Assembly: GCA_021801235.1 (NCBI GenBank) | Contig: JAJYYG010000045.1 | Location: forward strand, 1 to 64,000 | DNA length: 64,000 nt | Direction of reading: 5' to 3' | Source: Actinomycetes bacterium | Lineage (GTDB): Bacteria; Actinomycetota; Acidimicrobiia; Acidimicrobiales; RAAP-2 | Shown here: positions 46,227 to 54,126 of the stretch, piece by piece | Numbering within the stretch: position 1 is the first letter of the stretch | How the letters are laid out: every line of letters begins with the position of its first letter | The notes under the pieces: model-generated | The model's database searches: none | What the model was told of the DNA's origin: nothing | What the model saw: only the letters and a program-made list of their open reading frames with translations | Translations under genes and position numbers: made by a program

Positions 46227-46610
46227 CTGACCGCTTCCCGGGCCCGGTCCATCCGGTCGCGGGACGTCTTCGAGCAGCTGCGCTCGAACGGTCGGCGGTT
46301 CCGGTCGGGGCCGATCGTCGTCACACAGGTGGGTGGTGCGTCGATCGAGGGCGTGCAGTTCGGGTTCGCACTGGGAAAACACCTCGGAGGAGCGGTGCAA
46401 CGCAACCGGCTCCGACGGCAGCTCCGGGCGATCGCGGTCGACGTGGCGGAAGACGCAGCCCCTGGGGCCTACCTGGTGAGTGCCAGATCCGAGGCCATCG
46501 GCCTCCCGAGTGAACAGTTGAGGAAAGCGATGACCGAGGCAGTGCAGAGGGCGTCGAGCCGGCAGGAAACGCACTCCTCTGGCTTCCGGTCGCGCGGTGG
46601 GACGCCATGA
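46227..46610 (+). CDS. rnpA: Ribonuclease P protein component, probable CTG start
   Basis: A 127-residue protein subunit of RNase P, which helps the catalytic RNA process tRNA precursors. Homology begins LTASRARSIRSRDVFEQLRS and includes FGFALGKHLGGAVQRNRLRR, the RNR signature. No ATG, GTG or TTG occurs in frame between the rpmH region and this segment. The CTG at 46227 is preceded by GAGGGGG with nine-base spacing, so initiation at CTG is the simplest reading; a CTG at 46209 overlapping the rpmH stop is an alternative, as is a sequencing error. A GTG at 46329 would remove a conserved third of the protein. It ends ATGA-overlapped with yidD. Confidence 0.85.
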   Translation: MTASRARSIRSRDVFEQLRSNGRRFRSGPIVVTQVGGASIEGVQFGFALGKHLGGAVQRNRLRRQLRAIAVDVAEDAAPGAYLVSARSEAIGLPSEQLRKAMTEAVQRASSRQETHSSGFRSRGGTP

Positions 46611-46936
46611 GGGACGGGCGGACGGGCGTGACCGATGAGGCCGTGCTCCAGATGATGCCGCAGGGTGGTGGGCAGGACAGTGGTTCCCCGGGTGGCCATG
46701 GGCCGCGCGTGCTGGTCGTCCGGGGGATGACGGGTTCGATCCACGTCTACCAGAAGCTCCGGAGCGGTCGTCCCACCGGCTGTCGGTACCTGCCGACGTG
46801 CTCCCAGTACGCAGAGGAGTCGATCCTCCGCTTCGGTCCCTTCCACGGGACCTGGCTGGCCCTGCGCCGGCTGGCGCGGTGCCATCCGTGGGGCGGGCAC
46901 GGCATCGACCCGGTACCGGAGAGGAGCCGGCCGTGA
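46607..46936 (+). CDS. yidD: Membrane protein insertion efficiency factor YidD
   Basis: A 109-residue small protein. The core YQKLRSGRPTGCRYLPTCSQ, then YAEESILRFGPFHGTWLALR and CHPWGGHGIDPVP are the full YidD signature with three cysteines. It assists YidC-dependent insertion at the membrane. The N-terminal 35 residues before RVLVVRG are an extension rich in Gly, Gln and Met. It overlaps rnpA and yidC by four bases each. Confidence 0.94.
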   Translation: MRDGRTGVTDEAVLQMMPQGGGQDSGSPGGHGPRVLVVRGMTGSIHVYQKLRSGRPTGCRYLPTCSQYAEESILRFGPFHGTWLALRRLARCHPWGGHGIDPVPERSRP

Positions 46937-48270
46937 GCTCTCTCGTGCACGCGATCGGGGGGATCTTCCAACCGCTCCTGAAGGCGGTGGCGGACCTGCT
47001 TGCCGTCTTGTATGCGGCGATCCCGAACTATCCGATCGACATCGTCATCTTGACCGTCATCATCATGGCGCTCCTCACCCCTCTCACGGTGAAGAGCACG
47101 AAGAACATGGCCGCAATGCAGGCCCTCGGTCCGGAGATGAAGAAGCTCCAGCAGAAGTACAAGGGAGCGGAGAACAGAGTACTCCTCAACGAGGAGATGA
47201 TGAAGCTCTACAAAGAGCATCAAGTCAACCCTGCGTCGGGGTGTCTCCCCATGTTGCTGCAGATGCCGGCGTTCCTCGTGCTGTACGACGTGGTACGGGG
47301 GATCACCAACACGGTCACTATCCCGGCCAAGCATTACACCACGGCCGCCGGTCTCAAGATCTATCAACCGGCACAGACCATCGCTCAGCCGCGGTACATC
47401 GGCAAGAACACGAAGATGTACCACGACATCGTGGCCTCCCATGGGCAGTTGAACGCGTTCGGGATGAACTTCTCAGACAAGCTCCTCTCCCACCACAGTT
47501 CCCTGTTTGTGGCCCTTCCTTTTCTGCTCCTCGTCGTGGCTTCAGTCGGGCTCCAATACCTCCAGATGAGTCGCTTGAATGCCCGTAATCCGAACGCGAA
47601 TGCCGCCAATCCACAGGCGGCAATGATGCAGAAGTATATGCCTCTTATATTCGGTCTTATTTATCTTAATGTTCCCGCTATCATTAACGTCTATTTCATC
47701 ACGTCCAGCGCGATCCGGATCGGCACGCAAGAGGTGCTCTTCCGGAAGGGCATGGTTGCCGGACCCGGTCGGGCCGCCCCCGGCGGGGCGAAGGACCGGT
47801 CCAGCGGCCCCGGACCGAAGTCCACCACCCAGGGGTCGGGTGGGAAGGCAACCGGTCAGAAGGGATCCTCGGAGAAGGAGATCCCCAGGGGACGCCCCTC
47901 CTCCCGGTCGCAAGGAGCAGTGAAGGGTCCGGCCGCCGGAGGAAGGAACGGATCATCGAGGGTCGAACGGTCGGCGACGCCCTCCGAGAAGGGAACGGTG
48001 GCGCGCAATGGATCCGGCGGAGCGGTGAAGGACGCCGACGAGGCGACGGGTGCCGTGCCCGGAGGGTCGCGGCCCGCGCCGGGTCGCGTAGCCAAGAGCA
48101 CAAACGGGGCTGGCGGAACGAACAAGAGCACCAATGGTTCTGGTGAAACGAAGGGGAACGGTTCCAGGAGCACCTCTTCGGAACGGGCGGCCGAGCAGGA
48201 GGCCCAGAGCACCGTGGGTCCGAAGGCACACCCGCGTTCCAAAGCCAAGCGCGAACGAAAGGACAGATAG
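46933..48270 (+). CDS. yidC: Membrane protein insertase YidC/Oxa1
   Basis: A 445-residue insertase. The conserved core has PIDIVILTVIIMALLTPLTV, the cytoplasmic coiled coil with PEMKKLQQKYKG and SGCLPMLLQMPAFLVLYDVV, with two or more further membrane helices. It lacks the large periplasmic domain of Gram-negative homologues, as expected. Residues after about 275 form a 170-residue, basic, Gly/Ser/Lys-rich tail that is probably disordered and could bind ribosomes or RNA. Codons in the last membrane helix (47635-47700) are strikingly AT-rich compared with the rest. The GTG overlaps the yidD stop. Confidence 0.94.
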   Translation: MSSLVHAIGGIFQPLLKAVADLLAVLYAAIPNYPIDIVILTVIIMALLTPLTVKSTKNMAAMQALGPEMKKLQQKYKGAENRVLLNEEMMKLYKEHQVNPASGCLPMLLQMPAFLVLYDVVRGITNTVTIPAKHYTTAAGLKIYQPAQTIAQPRYIGKNTKMYHDIVASHGQLNAFGMNFSDKLLSHHSSLFVALPFLLLVVASVGLQYLQMSRLNARNPNANAANPQAAMMQKYMPLIFGLIYLNVPAIINVYFITSSAIRIGTQEVLFRKGMVAGPGRAAPGGAKDRSSGPGPKSTTQGSGGKATGQKGSSEKEIPRGRPSSRSQGAVKGPAAGGRNGSSRVERSATPSEKGTVARNGSGGAVKDADEATGAVPGGSRPAPGRVAKSTNGAGGTNKSTNGSGETKGNGSRSTSSERAAEQEAQSTVGPKAHPRSKAKRERKDR

Positions 48271-48274
48271 CCAA

Positions 48275-49348
48275 GTGGAATGGGTGGAAGCCAGCGGAAG
48301 AACGCTCGTCGAAGCGAGGGAGGCCGTCTTCGACCTTCTCGGCGTGGCCGAGGAGGACGCCGAGGTCGTGGTGGTCAGTGAGCCGAAGGCAGGTTTGTTC
48401 GGGAGGGTGCGAGGCGAGGCGCGGGTCCAGGCGCGGGTGTTGCCGAAGGCGCCACCAGCCAAACGGGGCCGCCGTCAACGTTCCGACCGGAAGGGTCAGG
48501 AGCGTTCGGGAGGCTCCTCCGGGGGGAAGGAGACTCCCTCGACGAACGGTTCGACCGGCGATCAGGAGAGCTCGCGTGCCGGATCCGCTGGTGGGAGCGA
48601 TGGACGCCGCGTGTCGACCGCGGCCAAGGAATCCAATCGTACGGGGGGTCGATCGGGGGCTGACCAGCCATCCATGAACGGCCGTGAGACGGGTGCCGGT
48701 TCGAACCGGTCCCGTGGGCGTCGGTCAAGGGCTGGCGGGGAGGAGCGCTCCGCGACCGGAGGGAATGAGGTCGCCGGGGGTGCATCAGAGGATGAGAGGA
48801 CAGGCAGATCGCCGGTCGCTGGATCAACCAGGAGCGGTTCCGACCGGAAGTCGGAGGAGAGAGAGAGTGACATGGAAGAGTCGTTGACCCTTCAGCAGCA
48901 GGGTGCAGCCGGTCAGGAGTTCATGAGCGGACTGCTTCGAGAGTTCGGCGTTCAGGGATCGGTGGAGGTACGGGAGATCGACGACGAGACCGTGGAGCTC
49001 GCGGCCACCGGGGACGACCTTGGTCTGTTGGTCGGACCGAAGGGCTCCACGTTGAGCGCCGTGCAGGATCTGGTGAGGACGTACGTGCAGCGGCAGTCAG
49101 AAAGTCGAACCGACCGCATTCTGGTCGATATCGGTGGCTACCGTGAGAAGAGGACGGCGGCGCTCCGGAGGTTCGCTGAAGGAATTGTGACCGAGGTGCG
49201 CGAGTCCGGAGCGGAGCGGATGCTCGAACCGATGAATGCGGCTGACCGCAAAGTGGTCCACGATACGGTCAACGACCTGGAGGGAGTGTCGACCCGGTCG
49301 GAGGGGGAAGACCCGAACCGTTACGTCGTGATCTTTCCAGAACCCTGA
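48275..49348 (+). CDS. jag: Jag/KhpB RNA-binding protein
   Basis: A 357-residue RNA-binding protein. Jag-N domain at residues 1-55 (VEASGRTLVEAREAVFDLLG, then EPKAGLFGRVRGEARV), a KH domain (GLLVGPKGSTLSAVQDLVR, about residues 250-268), and an R3H domain near the end (MNAADRKVVHDTVNDL). Between Jag-N and KH lies a Ser/Arg/Gly-rich linker of about 145 residues, far longer than usual. KhpB pairs with KhpA to control cell elongation and RNA. The GTG at 48275 is four bases beyond the yidC stop. Confidence 0.93.
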   Translation: MEWVEASGRTLVEAREAVFDLLGVAEEDAEVVVVSEPKAGLFGRVRGEARVQARVLPKAPPAKRGRRQRSDRKGQERSGGSSGGKETPSTNGSTGDQESSRAGSAGGSDGRRVSTAAKESNRTGGRSGADQPSMNGRETGAGSNRSRGRRSRAGGEERSATGGNEVAGGASEDERTGRSPVAGSTRSGSDRKSEERESDMEESLTLQQQGAAGQEFMSGLLREFGVQGSVEVREIDDETVELAATGDDLGLLVGPKGSTLSAVQDLVRTYVQRQSESRTDRILVDIGGYREKRTAALRRFAEGIVTEVRESGAERMLEPMNAADRKVVHDTVNDLEGVSTRSEGEDPNRYVVIFPEP

Positions 49349-49393
49349 GGTCTGTTGGTTGGGAGGAAGTCTTCTGGGTGTCGTTTGGGTAGG

Positions 49394-49430
49394 GTGGTGC
49401 CGGCCGGAAGGCCGGCACCACTGCTTTTCC
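49394..49430 (+). terminator. Rho-independent terminator after jag
   Basis: A perfect 12-bp inverted repeat, gtggtgccggcc (49394-49405) and ggccggcaccac (49410-49421), with a four-base loop, is followed by tgcttttcc. It closes the rpmH-rnpA-yidD-yidC-jag operon. Confidence 0.85.
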
Positions 49431-49591
49431 GGGTGCAGATGAGTGGTCGGCTCGACGAGGTGGAGATCACGGAATGTGTTGAGCCGTCGTCTCGTGGGCG
49501 TGTGCCGGAACCATCAGTCGTGGGGGTTTGGATATCCGGTCGGCCCATCCTCTCGTAGGAGTATCCGGAGTCTTGAGAGAGGGATCGCATC

Positions 49592-50242
49592 GTGGATCAG
49601 GGCGCGAAGAACAACATGGACCAGCTCGAGGCAGTTCTCCTTCGATCCCAGAAGCTCGGTTTTCTGGGAAGCATGCCCGTCCGCGTCCAGATCGAACACG
49701 CGAACGGCTTCGGAGAGGTGGTCGAACGCCGTCTGCGGGGGAATCCCGAGCGGATGCTCGATCTCGGGAGCGGGGGGGGAGTTCCGGGACTGGTACTGGC
49801 TCACCGCTGGGTGCAGGCTTCGGTGGTACTTCTTGACTCGAACCAACGCAGGGTGGCATTCCTGGAATCGGAGATTCACCGAATGGAGAAGGCAGCGCAG
49901 GTGACAACCTGTTTGATTCGTGCCGAAGCTGCCGGTCGGGATGTCTCATTGCGGGGAAGCTTCCCCGTCGTTACCTCCCGCTCCTTTGGCCCACCAGCGG
50001 TTACCGCTGAGTGCGCGGCACCGCTTCTCGAGCTCGGTGGCCTACTGGTGACATCCGAGCCCCCGGACTCAGACACGGATTCTCGATGGGATCGGCGAGG
50101 CCTGGAGGAGTTGGGTCTTGCCCCACTTGAATTGGTGCGGATTGGAAACCGGTTCACCTATCACCTGGTCCAGAAGGTATCGGAGACGGATCCCCGTTAT
50201 CCGAGGAGAGTGGGAATCCCGTCCAAACGTCCGATTTTCTGA
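49592..50242 (+). CDS. rsmG: 16S rRNA (guanine527-N7)-methyltransferase
   Basis: A 216-residue methyltransferase. Motif I is RMLDLGSGGGVPGLVLA, followed by VVLLDSNQRRVAFLE and VVTSRSFGPPAVTAECA, as in RsmG/GidB. It methylates G527 of 16S rRNA; loss gives low-level streptomycin resistance. The GTG at 49592 is chosen; an ATG 24 bases later is also possible. It lies between the jag terminator and parS. Confidence 0.92.
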   Translation: MDQGAKNNMDQLEAVLLRSQKLGFLGSMPVRVQIEHANGFGEVVERRLRGNPERMLDLGSGGGVPGLVLAHRWVQASVVLLDSNQRRVAFLESEIHRMEKAAQVTTCLIRAEAAGRDVSLRGSFPVVTSRSFGPPAVTAECAAPLLELGGLLVTSEPPDSDTDSRWDRRGLEELGLAPLELVRIGNRFTYHLVQKVSETDPRYPRRVGIPSKRPIF

Positions 50243-50250
50243 TCCATCGG

Positions 50251-50270
50251 GATGTTTCACGTGAAACATC
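50251..50270. promoter_or_regulatory. parS centromere site
   Basis: TGTTTCACGTGAAACA at 50253-50268 is a perfect parS consensus, extended to a 20-bp perfect palindrome (50251-50270). ParB would bind here, 73 bases before parA. Confidence 0.95.
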
Positions 50271-50343
50271 CCTTGGTCCTTGACCTCGGCCTCAATCAAC
50301 GAGAGTATGTTCCGCCAGGGCGAGTTCTTCCGAGGAGACGACC

Positions 50344-51459
50344 ATGCGTGACCGTCCAGGAGATCGAGGTCAAGGCTCCTCTAGAAAGAAGAAGAGGAGA
50401 TCGCAGATCCTCGCAGTCCCCTCGGGTGAAGTCGACCTTCCTTCCAATGAGAGGAACGACATGGACCCGAAGGGTGAGAGAGGCGTTGTAGCGACGAGAT
50501 CGGATTCGACGCGCGAACACCGGGTCGAGGCTGAGGAGCCGTCCGTTGATCCACCCTTCAACCCTGGAGAGTTCGATTCCGGTTCAGGAGAGGGGAGTGA
50601 GGTGGAGAGTGTCGATCCCGAGGTGACTGCCGGAGTCGAGCCTCCCCTTCCTGTCCAGGGCCAGGCATGGGTCCAGGCCGCTTCACAGAACCCACTCCCC
50701 CGCATCATTGCGGTGGCCAACCAAAAAGGGGGGGTGGGAAAGACGACGACCTCTGTCAATCTGGGTGCAGCTCTTGCTGAATTGGGATTCAGGGTCCTGG
50801 TGATCGACCTGGATCCGCAGGGGAATGCCACCACAGGGCTCGGGATCGACGCCCGGAACTTCGAGAGCTCCATGTACGACGTCATCATGAGAGAGAGTTC
50901 GCTGGAGGACTGCATCGAACCGACGAGTATGAAAAACCTCTTTGTGGCGCCGGCAACTATCGATCTAGCTGGGGCGGAGATCGAGTTGGTCCCGGCATTC
51001 AGCCGGGAGATGAAGTTGAAGCGAGCGATCGAGACGGTCGTCGACGACTTCGACTACTTTCTGATCGATTGCCCGCCCTCGCTCGGGCTGATCACCATCA
51101 ACGCGCTGGCTGCGGCAGACGAGGTGCTCGTTCCGATCCAGTGCGAGTACTACGCCCTGGAAGGTCTGAGCCAGCTCATGCGAAACGTCCATCTGGTGGC
51201 GTCGAATCTCAACGAAGGGCTGGATGTCTCTACCATCGTGCTCACCATGTACGACGCGAGGACCAAACTGTCAGATCAGGTGGCTGCAGAGGTAAGGGAC
51301 CATTTCGGAACGAAGGTTTGTCGGAATGTGATTCCGAGAACGGTCCGGCTGTCGGAGGCGCCTTCGTTCGGCCAGCCGATCACCGCGTTCGACCCGTCGT
51401 CCCGTGGAGCGATCGCATACAGAGAACTAGCCAAGGAGGTCAGTGGTGGCGCGTCGTAG
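50344..51459 (+). CDS. parA: Chromosome partitioning ATPase ParA
   Basis: A 371-residue ParA/Soj ATPase. The deviant Walker A (IAVANQKGGVGKTTTSVNLG), Walker B region (YFLIDCPPSLGLITINA) and the IDLDPQGNATTGLG segment are intact. ParA forms ATP-dependent gradients on the nucleoid to move ParB-parS complexes. An N-terminal extension of about 118 residues, acidic and Pro/Gly-rich, precedes the ATPase domain. The ATG at 50344 has GAGGAG upstream; a later ATG at 50461 would shorten but not abolish the extension. parB overlaps its end. Confidence 0.95.
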   Translation: MRDRPGDRGQGSSRKKKRRSQILAVPSGEVDLPSNERNDMDPKGERGVVATRSDSTREHRVEAEEPSVDPPFNPGEFDSGSGEGSEVESVDPEVTAGVEPPLPVQGQAWVQAASQNPLPRIIAVANQKGGVGKTTTSVNLGAALAELGFRVLVIDLDPQGNATTGLGIDARNFESSMYDVIMRESSLEDCIEPTSMKNLFVAPATIDLAGAEIELVPAFSREMKLKRAIETVVDDFDYFLIDCPPSLGLITINALAAADEVLVPIQCEYYALEGLSQLMRNVHLVASNLNEGLDVSTIVLTMYDARTKLSDQVAAEVRDHFGTKVCRNVIPRTVRLSEAPSFGQPITAFDPSSRGAIAYRELAKEVSGGAS

Positions 51460-52405
51460 CGGCTTGGGAAGAGGTCTCGGTGCGTTGATCCCGACAGAGG
51501 TGGTCGGAGACCGTTCGACGGCATTGCGAGAGGTTCCGATCGGGAGTATCCGGCCGAACCCACTCCAGCCCCGTTCCCACTTCGACGAGGAGACGATGTC
51601 TTCTTTGGCGGCATCCATCAAGGAGCTCGGCGTCCTCCAACCCGTCCTTGTCCGGGTGTCGCCGGATGGTGGGCCGGACGAGTTCGAGTTGATCGCGGGA
51701 GAGCGGAGGTGGCGGGCTGCCCGGCGAGCAGGTCTTCAGACCATCCCGGTTCTCATCCAGACGGCAGACGAAGCGCACAGCCTCGAAAAGGCCCTGGTTG
51801 AAAACTTGCACCGTCAGGACCTCAACGTTCTCGAGGAGGCCTCCGCTTACCAACAGCTCATCGAAGAGTTCGACTATACGCACGACCAGGTGGCGGTGCG
51901 GGTGGGGAAGAGCCGGACGGCGGTGACCAACACTCTCCGGCTGCTCCAGTTGCCGGCAGGCGTTCAACGACTGGTGGCCGAAGGCCAGATCAACGCCGGA
52001 CATGCACGCGCCCTTCTCGGTACGCCCGACCGTTCGTTCCAGGAGGCAGCCTCGCAACGGATCATCGCGGAGGGATTGAGTGTGAGGATGGTGGAGGAGC
52101 TGGTGCGGGAACATTCCAGCGTTAGTGCTGGCCTCGAACCCACCCCTGAGGATGGTGCCGCAACGGCGCTGGGTGCCGCCTCCGGTGCTCGAGGAGAAGA
52201 GGGCGCTCCGCGGAGGGCCCTCTCCCAGCTTCCTCCGCCGGGGATCCTCGAACTCGAGGAGCTTCTTTCGGCTCATCTGAACACTCGGGTGAAGGTCGAT
52301 CTCACCTCGAAGCGCGGCAAGGTCATCGTGGACTTCTCGACGCTCGAAGATCTGGAGCGGATCTACAAACTGATGGTCAACTCTTCCTCGAGAGTCATGG
52401 GTTAG
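51443..52405 (+). CDS. parB: Chromosome partitioning protein ParB
   Basis: A 320-residue CTP-dependent DNA clamp. The N-terminal ARRSGLGRGLGALIP is typical; the CTP-binding domain has ELIAGERRWRAARRAG and KALVENLHRQDLNVLEEA; the helix-turn-helix is DQVAVRVGKSRTAVTNTLRL, which recognises parS at 50253-50268. The C-terminal dimerisation domain ends KVIVDFSTLEDLERIYKLM. A GTG at 51443 with AAGGAGG upstream lies inside the parA coding end. Confidence 0.96.
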   Translation: MVARRSGLGRGLGALIPTEVVGDRSTALREVPIGSIRPNPLQPRSHFDEETMSSLAASIKELGVLQPVLVRVSPDGGPDEFELIAGERRWRAARRAGLQTIPVLIQTADEAHSLEKALVENLHRQDLNVLEEASAYQQLIEEFDYTHDQVAVRVGKSRTAVTNTLRLLQLPAGVQRLVAEGQINAGHARALLGTPDRSFQEAASQRIIAEGLSVRMVEELVREHSSVSAGLEPTPEDGAATALGAASGARGEEGAPRRALSQLPPPGILELEELLSAHLNTRVKVDLTSKRGKVIVDFSTLEDLERIYKLMVNSSSRVMG

Positions 52406-52534
52406 TCTCTTCGAAATTCACTTTAGGAAGTAATAGCTAGACATAATGGGAGAAGTGACCACTCAGAGTGGTAAATAGCTGAAGAGACAGTTGACCTTCA
52501 TCCACAACCTGTGCATGACGTTGTGGATGAAGGT
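52405..52534. repeat. Set of inverted repeats downstream of parB
   Basis: The convergent 195-base spacer between parB and the amidase holds three structures: gtctcttc/gaagagac (52405-52412, 52481-52488); accact-cag-agtggt near 52459-52473 nested inside it; and a perfect 15-bp repeat accttcatccacaac (52494-52508) and gttgtggatgaaggt (52520-52534) with an 11-base loop. The last contains two TCATCCACA motifs facing each other, one base from a DnaA box. The region is distinctly AT-rich and has no U-run. Confidence 0.8.
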
Positions 52535-52600
52535 GACAGCACCCTCAGGTCGAGGTGAAGATGGTCGATCGGAGGTCGGCGGCGAGGCCGGATGGGAAGG

Positions 52601-53599
52601 TCAGTCCCACGAGCTGTCGACCCATTCGGCGAGAGCGTCGACGACGGCCTGGGCAACCTCCGGAGCGTGTTCGACGACGACGGACGCCGGGCCGATCTCG
52701 CAGATGACCGCCGGCATCCGGGTCTCGCGCAGCAGGGGAAGCGACATTCCCTGGCTGCCACCGTCCTCCACTCCGAGTGCGGCCGAGACGGCCAACTGCA
52801 TGAGGTCGGCGAGACGGCGGCCCCCGGGGGACGAGTAGCGGTATCCCGAGTAGTAGGACGTGGTGCACCGCCGGTGCCCGACGTCGACGCGCAGGCCCAC
52901 GTAGACCTCCGCTCCCCCGGAGTTCGCCTCGGCGGCTTGGATCGACCCGTCCGGGTGGTGGAGGGTGGACACCGACGCGCCGCGCCGGACCAGCAGGCGC
53001 CCGACCGCCCCGGCCAGGGCGTCGAGACCGCCCTCCTCCCCGATCGCCACCCGCCGCCCTTGGAGGGTGCGGGGCGAGCTGCGGAGCTCCTCACGGTCCC
53101 GTACCGAGGTGACCAGCTCGGTGCCGTCGTGCCGCGACCCGAACCGCAACAGCTCGGCGACGGTGGAGGCGCCGGCGATCCCGTCGACGGGGAGGCCGAC
53201 GTTGCGTTGGAACTCACCCAGCCCGGCAGCGGTGAGGTCCCCGAAGATGCCGTCCACCCTGCCGGTGTCGAAGCCGAGGGCGCTGAGTCGTTGCTGGAGC
53301 TCGGCCACGTCGTCGCCTCTGAGCATGGGGGTACGCCGGTAGAGGAACCGATCGCCGAGCCGGCGGCCGGCTTCCACCAGGGCCGACCAGGTCTGGTCTC
53401 CGCAGACCCCGTCCACCCGGAGGCCGCGGCGGTACTGGAACGCCTCGACTGCCGCGCGGGTCCCGTCTCCGTAGTGCCCCGGCGGATCGAGCGCGACCGA
53501 GAGGCCGAGGTCTCTCAGGCGCTGTTGGACGTCGAGCACGGCCGCGCCACCGTCGCCGACCGAAAGACGGACCGATCCCGGCGGGCTCAACCGCACCAC
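52601..53599 (-). CDS. Peptidoglycan-binding amidase-like protein (CwlM position), probably inactive
   Basis: A 332-residue protein with two N-terminal peptidoglycan-binding domains (VLDVQQRLRDLGLSV and DDVAELQQRLSALGF regions) and a C-terminal Amidase_3-like domain from about residue 180. The amidase zinc-binding signature normally DPGHGG reads VAIGEEGG (184-191), and the LHxD segment reads GLRVD (235-239); only the last E (CEIG, 300-303) seems kept. Catalysis is therefore doubtful. In mycobacteria CwlM occupies this place next to trxA/trxB and is a regulator of MurA rather than a hydrolase. The GTG at 53599 starts the frame; the gene is convergent with parB. Confidence 0.78.
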   Translation of the reverse strand: MVRLSPPGSVRLSVGDGGAAVLDVQQRLRDLGLSVALDPPGHYGDGTRAAVEAFQYRRGLRVDGVCGDQTWSALVEAGRRLGDRFLYRRTPMLRGDDVAELQQRLSALGFDTGRVDGIFGDLTAAGLGEFQRNVGLPVDGIAGASTVAELLRFGSRHDGTELVTSVRDREELRSSPRTLQGRRVAIGEEGGLDALAGAVGRLLVRRGASVSTLHHPDGSIQAAEANSGGAEVYVGLRVDVGHRRCTTSYYSGYRYSSPGGRRLADLMQLAVSAALGVEDGGSQGMSLPLLRETRMPAVICEIGPASVVVEHAPEVAQAVVDALAEWVDSSWD

Positions 53600-53627
53600 C
53601 GACCGCGAGCGGAGCCGCGGCCGCGCC

Positions 53628-53954
53628 TCAGAGGTACGCGGACAGCTCCTGGACGAGTTGCCCCTTGCCCTTCGCCCCCACGATCCGGACGGCAGGCTCG
53701 CCCTCCTTGAAGAGGATGAGGGTGGGGATGCTCATCACGTCGAACCTCCGGGTGATGTCGAGGTTGTCGTCGATGTTCAGCTTGGCGATCGAGAGTTTCC
53801 CGGCGTGCTCGGACGCGATCTCCTCGAGGATCGGAGCGATCATCTTGCACGGGCCACACCACTCGGCCCAGAAGTCGACCAGGACCGGAACCTCCGACGC
53901 CTTGACATGCTCGTCAAAACTAGCGTCGCTCAGAGTCGCGATCGAACCGCTCAC
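53628..53954 (-). CDS. trxA: Thioredoxin
   Basis: A 108-residue thioredoxin with the redox site FWAEWCGPCKMIAP and the cis-proline region MSIPTLILFKEG. It reduces protein disulfides and is regenerated by TrxB encoded just upstream. The GTG at 53954 is favoured because GGGAGGAG lies about seven bases before it and the length equals the family norm; an ATG at 53975 would add seven residues. Confidence 0.94.
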   Translation of the reverse strand: MSGSIATLSDASFDEHVKASEVPVLVDFWAEWCGPCKMIAPILEEIASEHAGKLSIAKLNIDDNLDITRRFDVMSIPTLILFKEGEPAVRIVGAKGKGQLVQELSAYL

Positions 53955-54126
53955 CGGCTGGCTCCTCCCTGTCATGACCGGTCCCCCCACTGCGAGAACC
54001 GACCGCATCCTGTTGCACTGCCTGCTCTTCCGGAAACCCCCCGGGGGGCCGATCCATTCCCGGCGATGACCGCCCGCCGCCGTTCCCCGGACCGGCGCTC
54101 CCACCTCCGCCCGGCTCCGGACGGGG

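Noticed and set aside
46329-46610. GTG at 46329 as the rnpA start
   Set aside because: It would remove the conserved N-terminal third of RnpA, which is clearly encoded upstream in the same frame.
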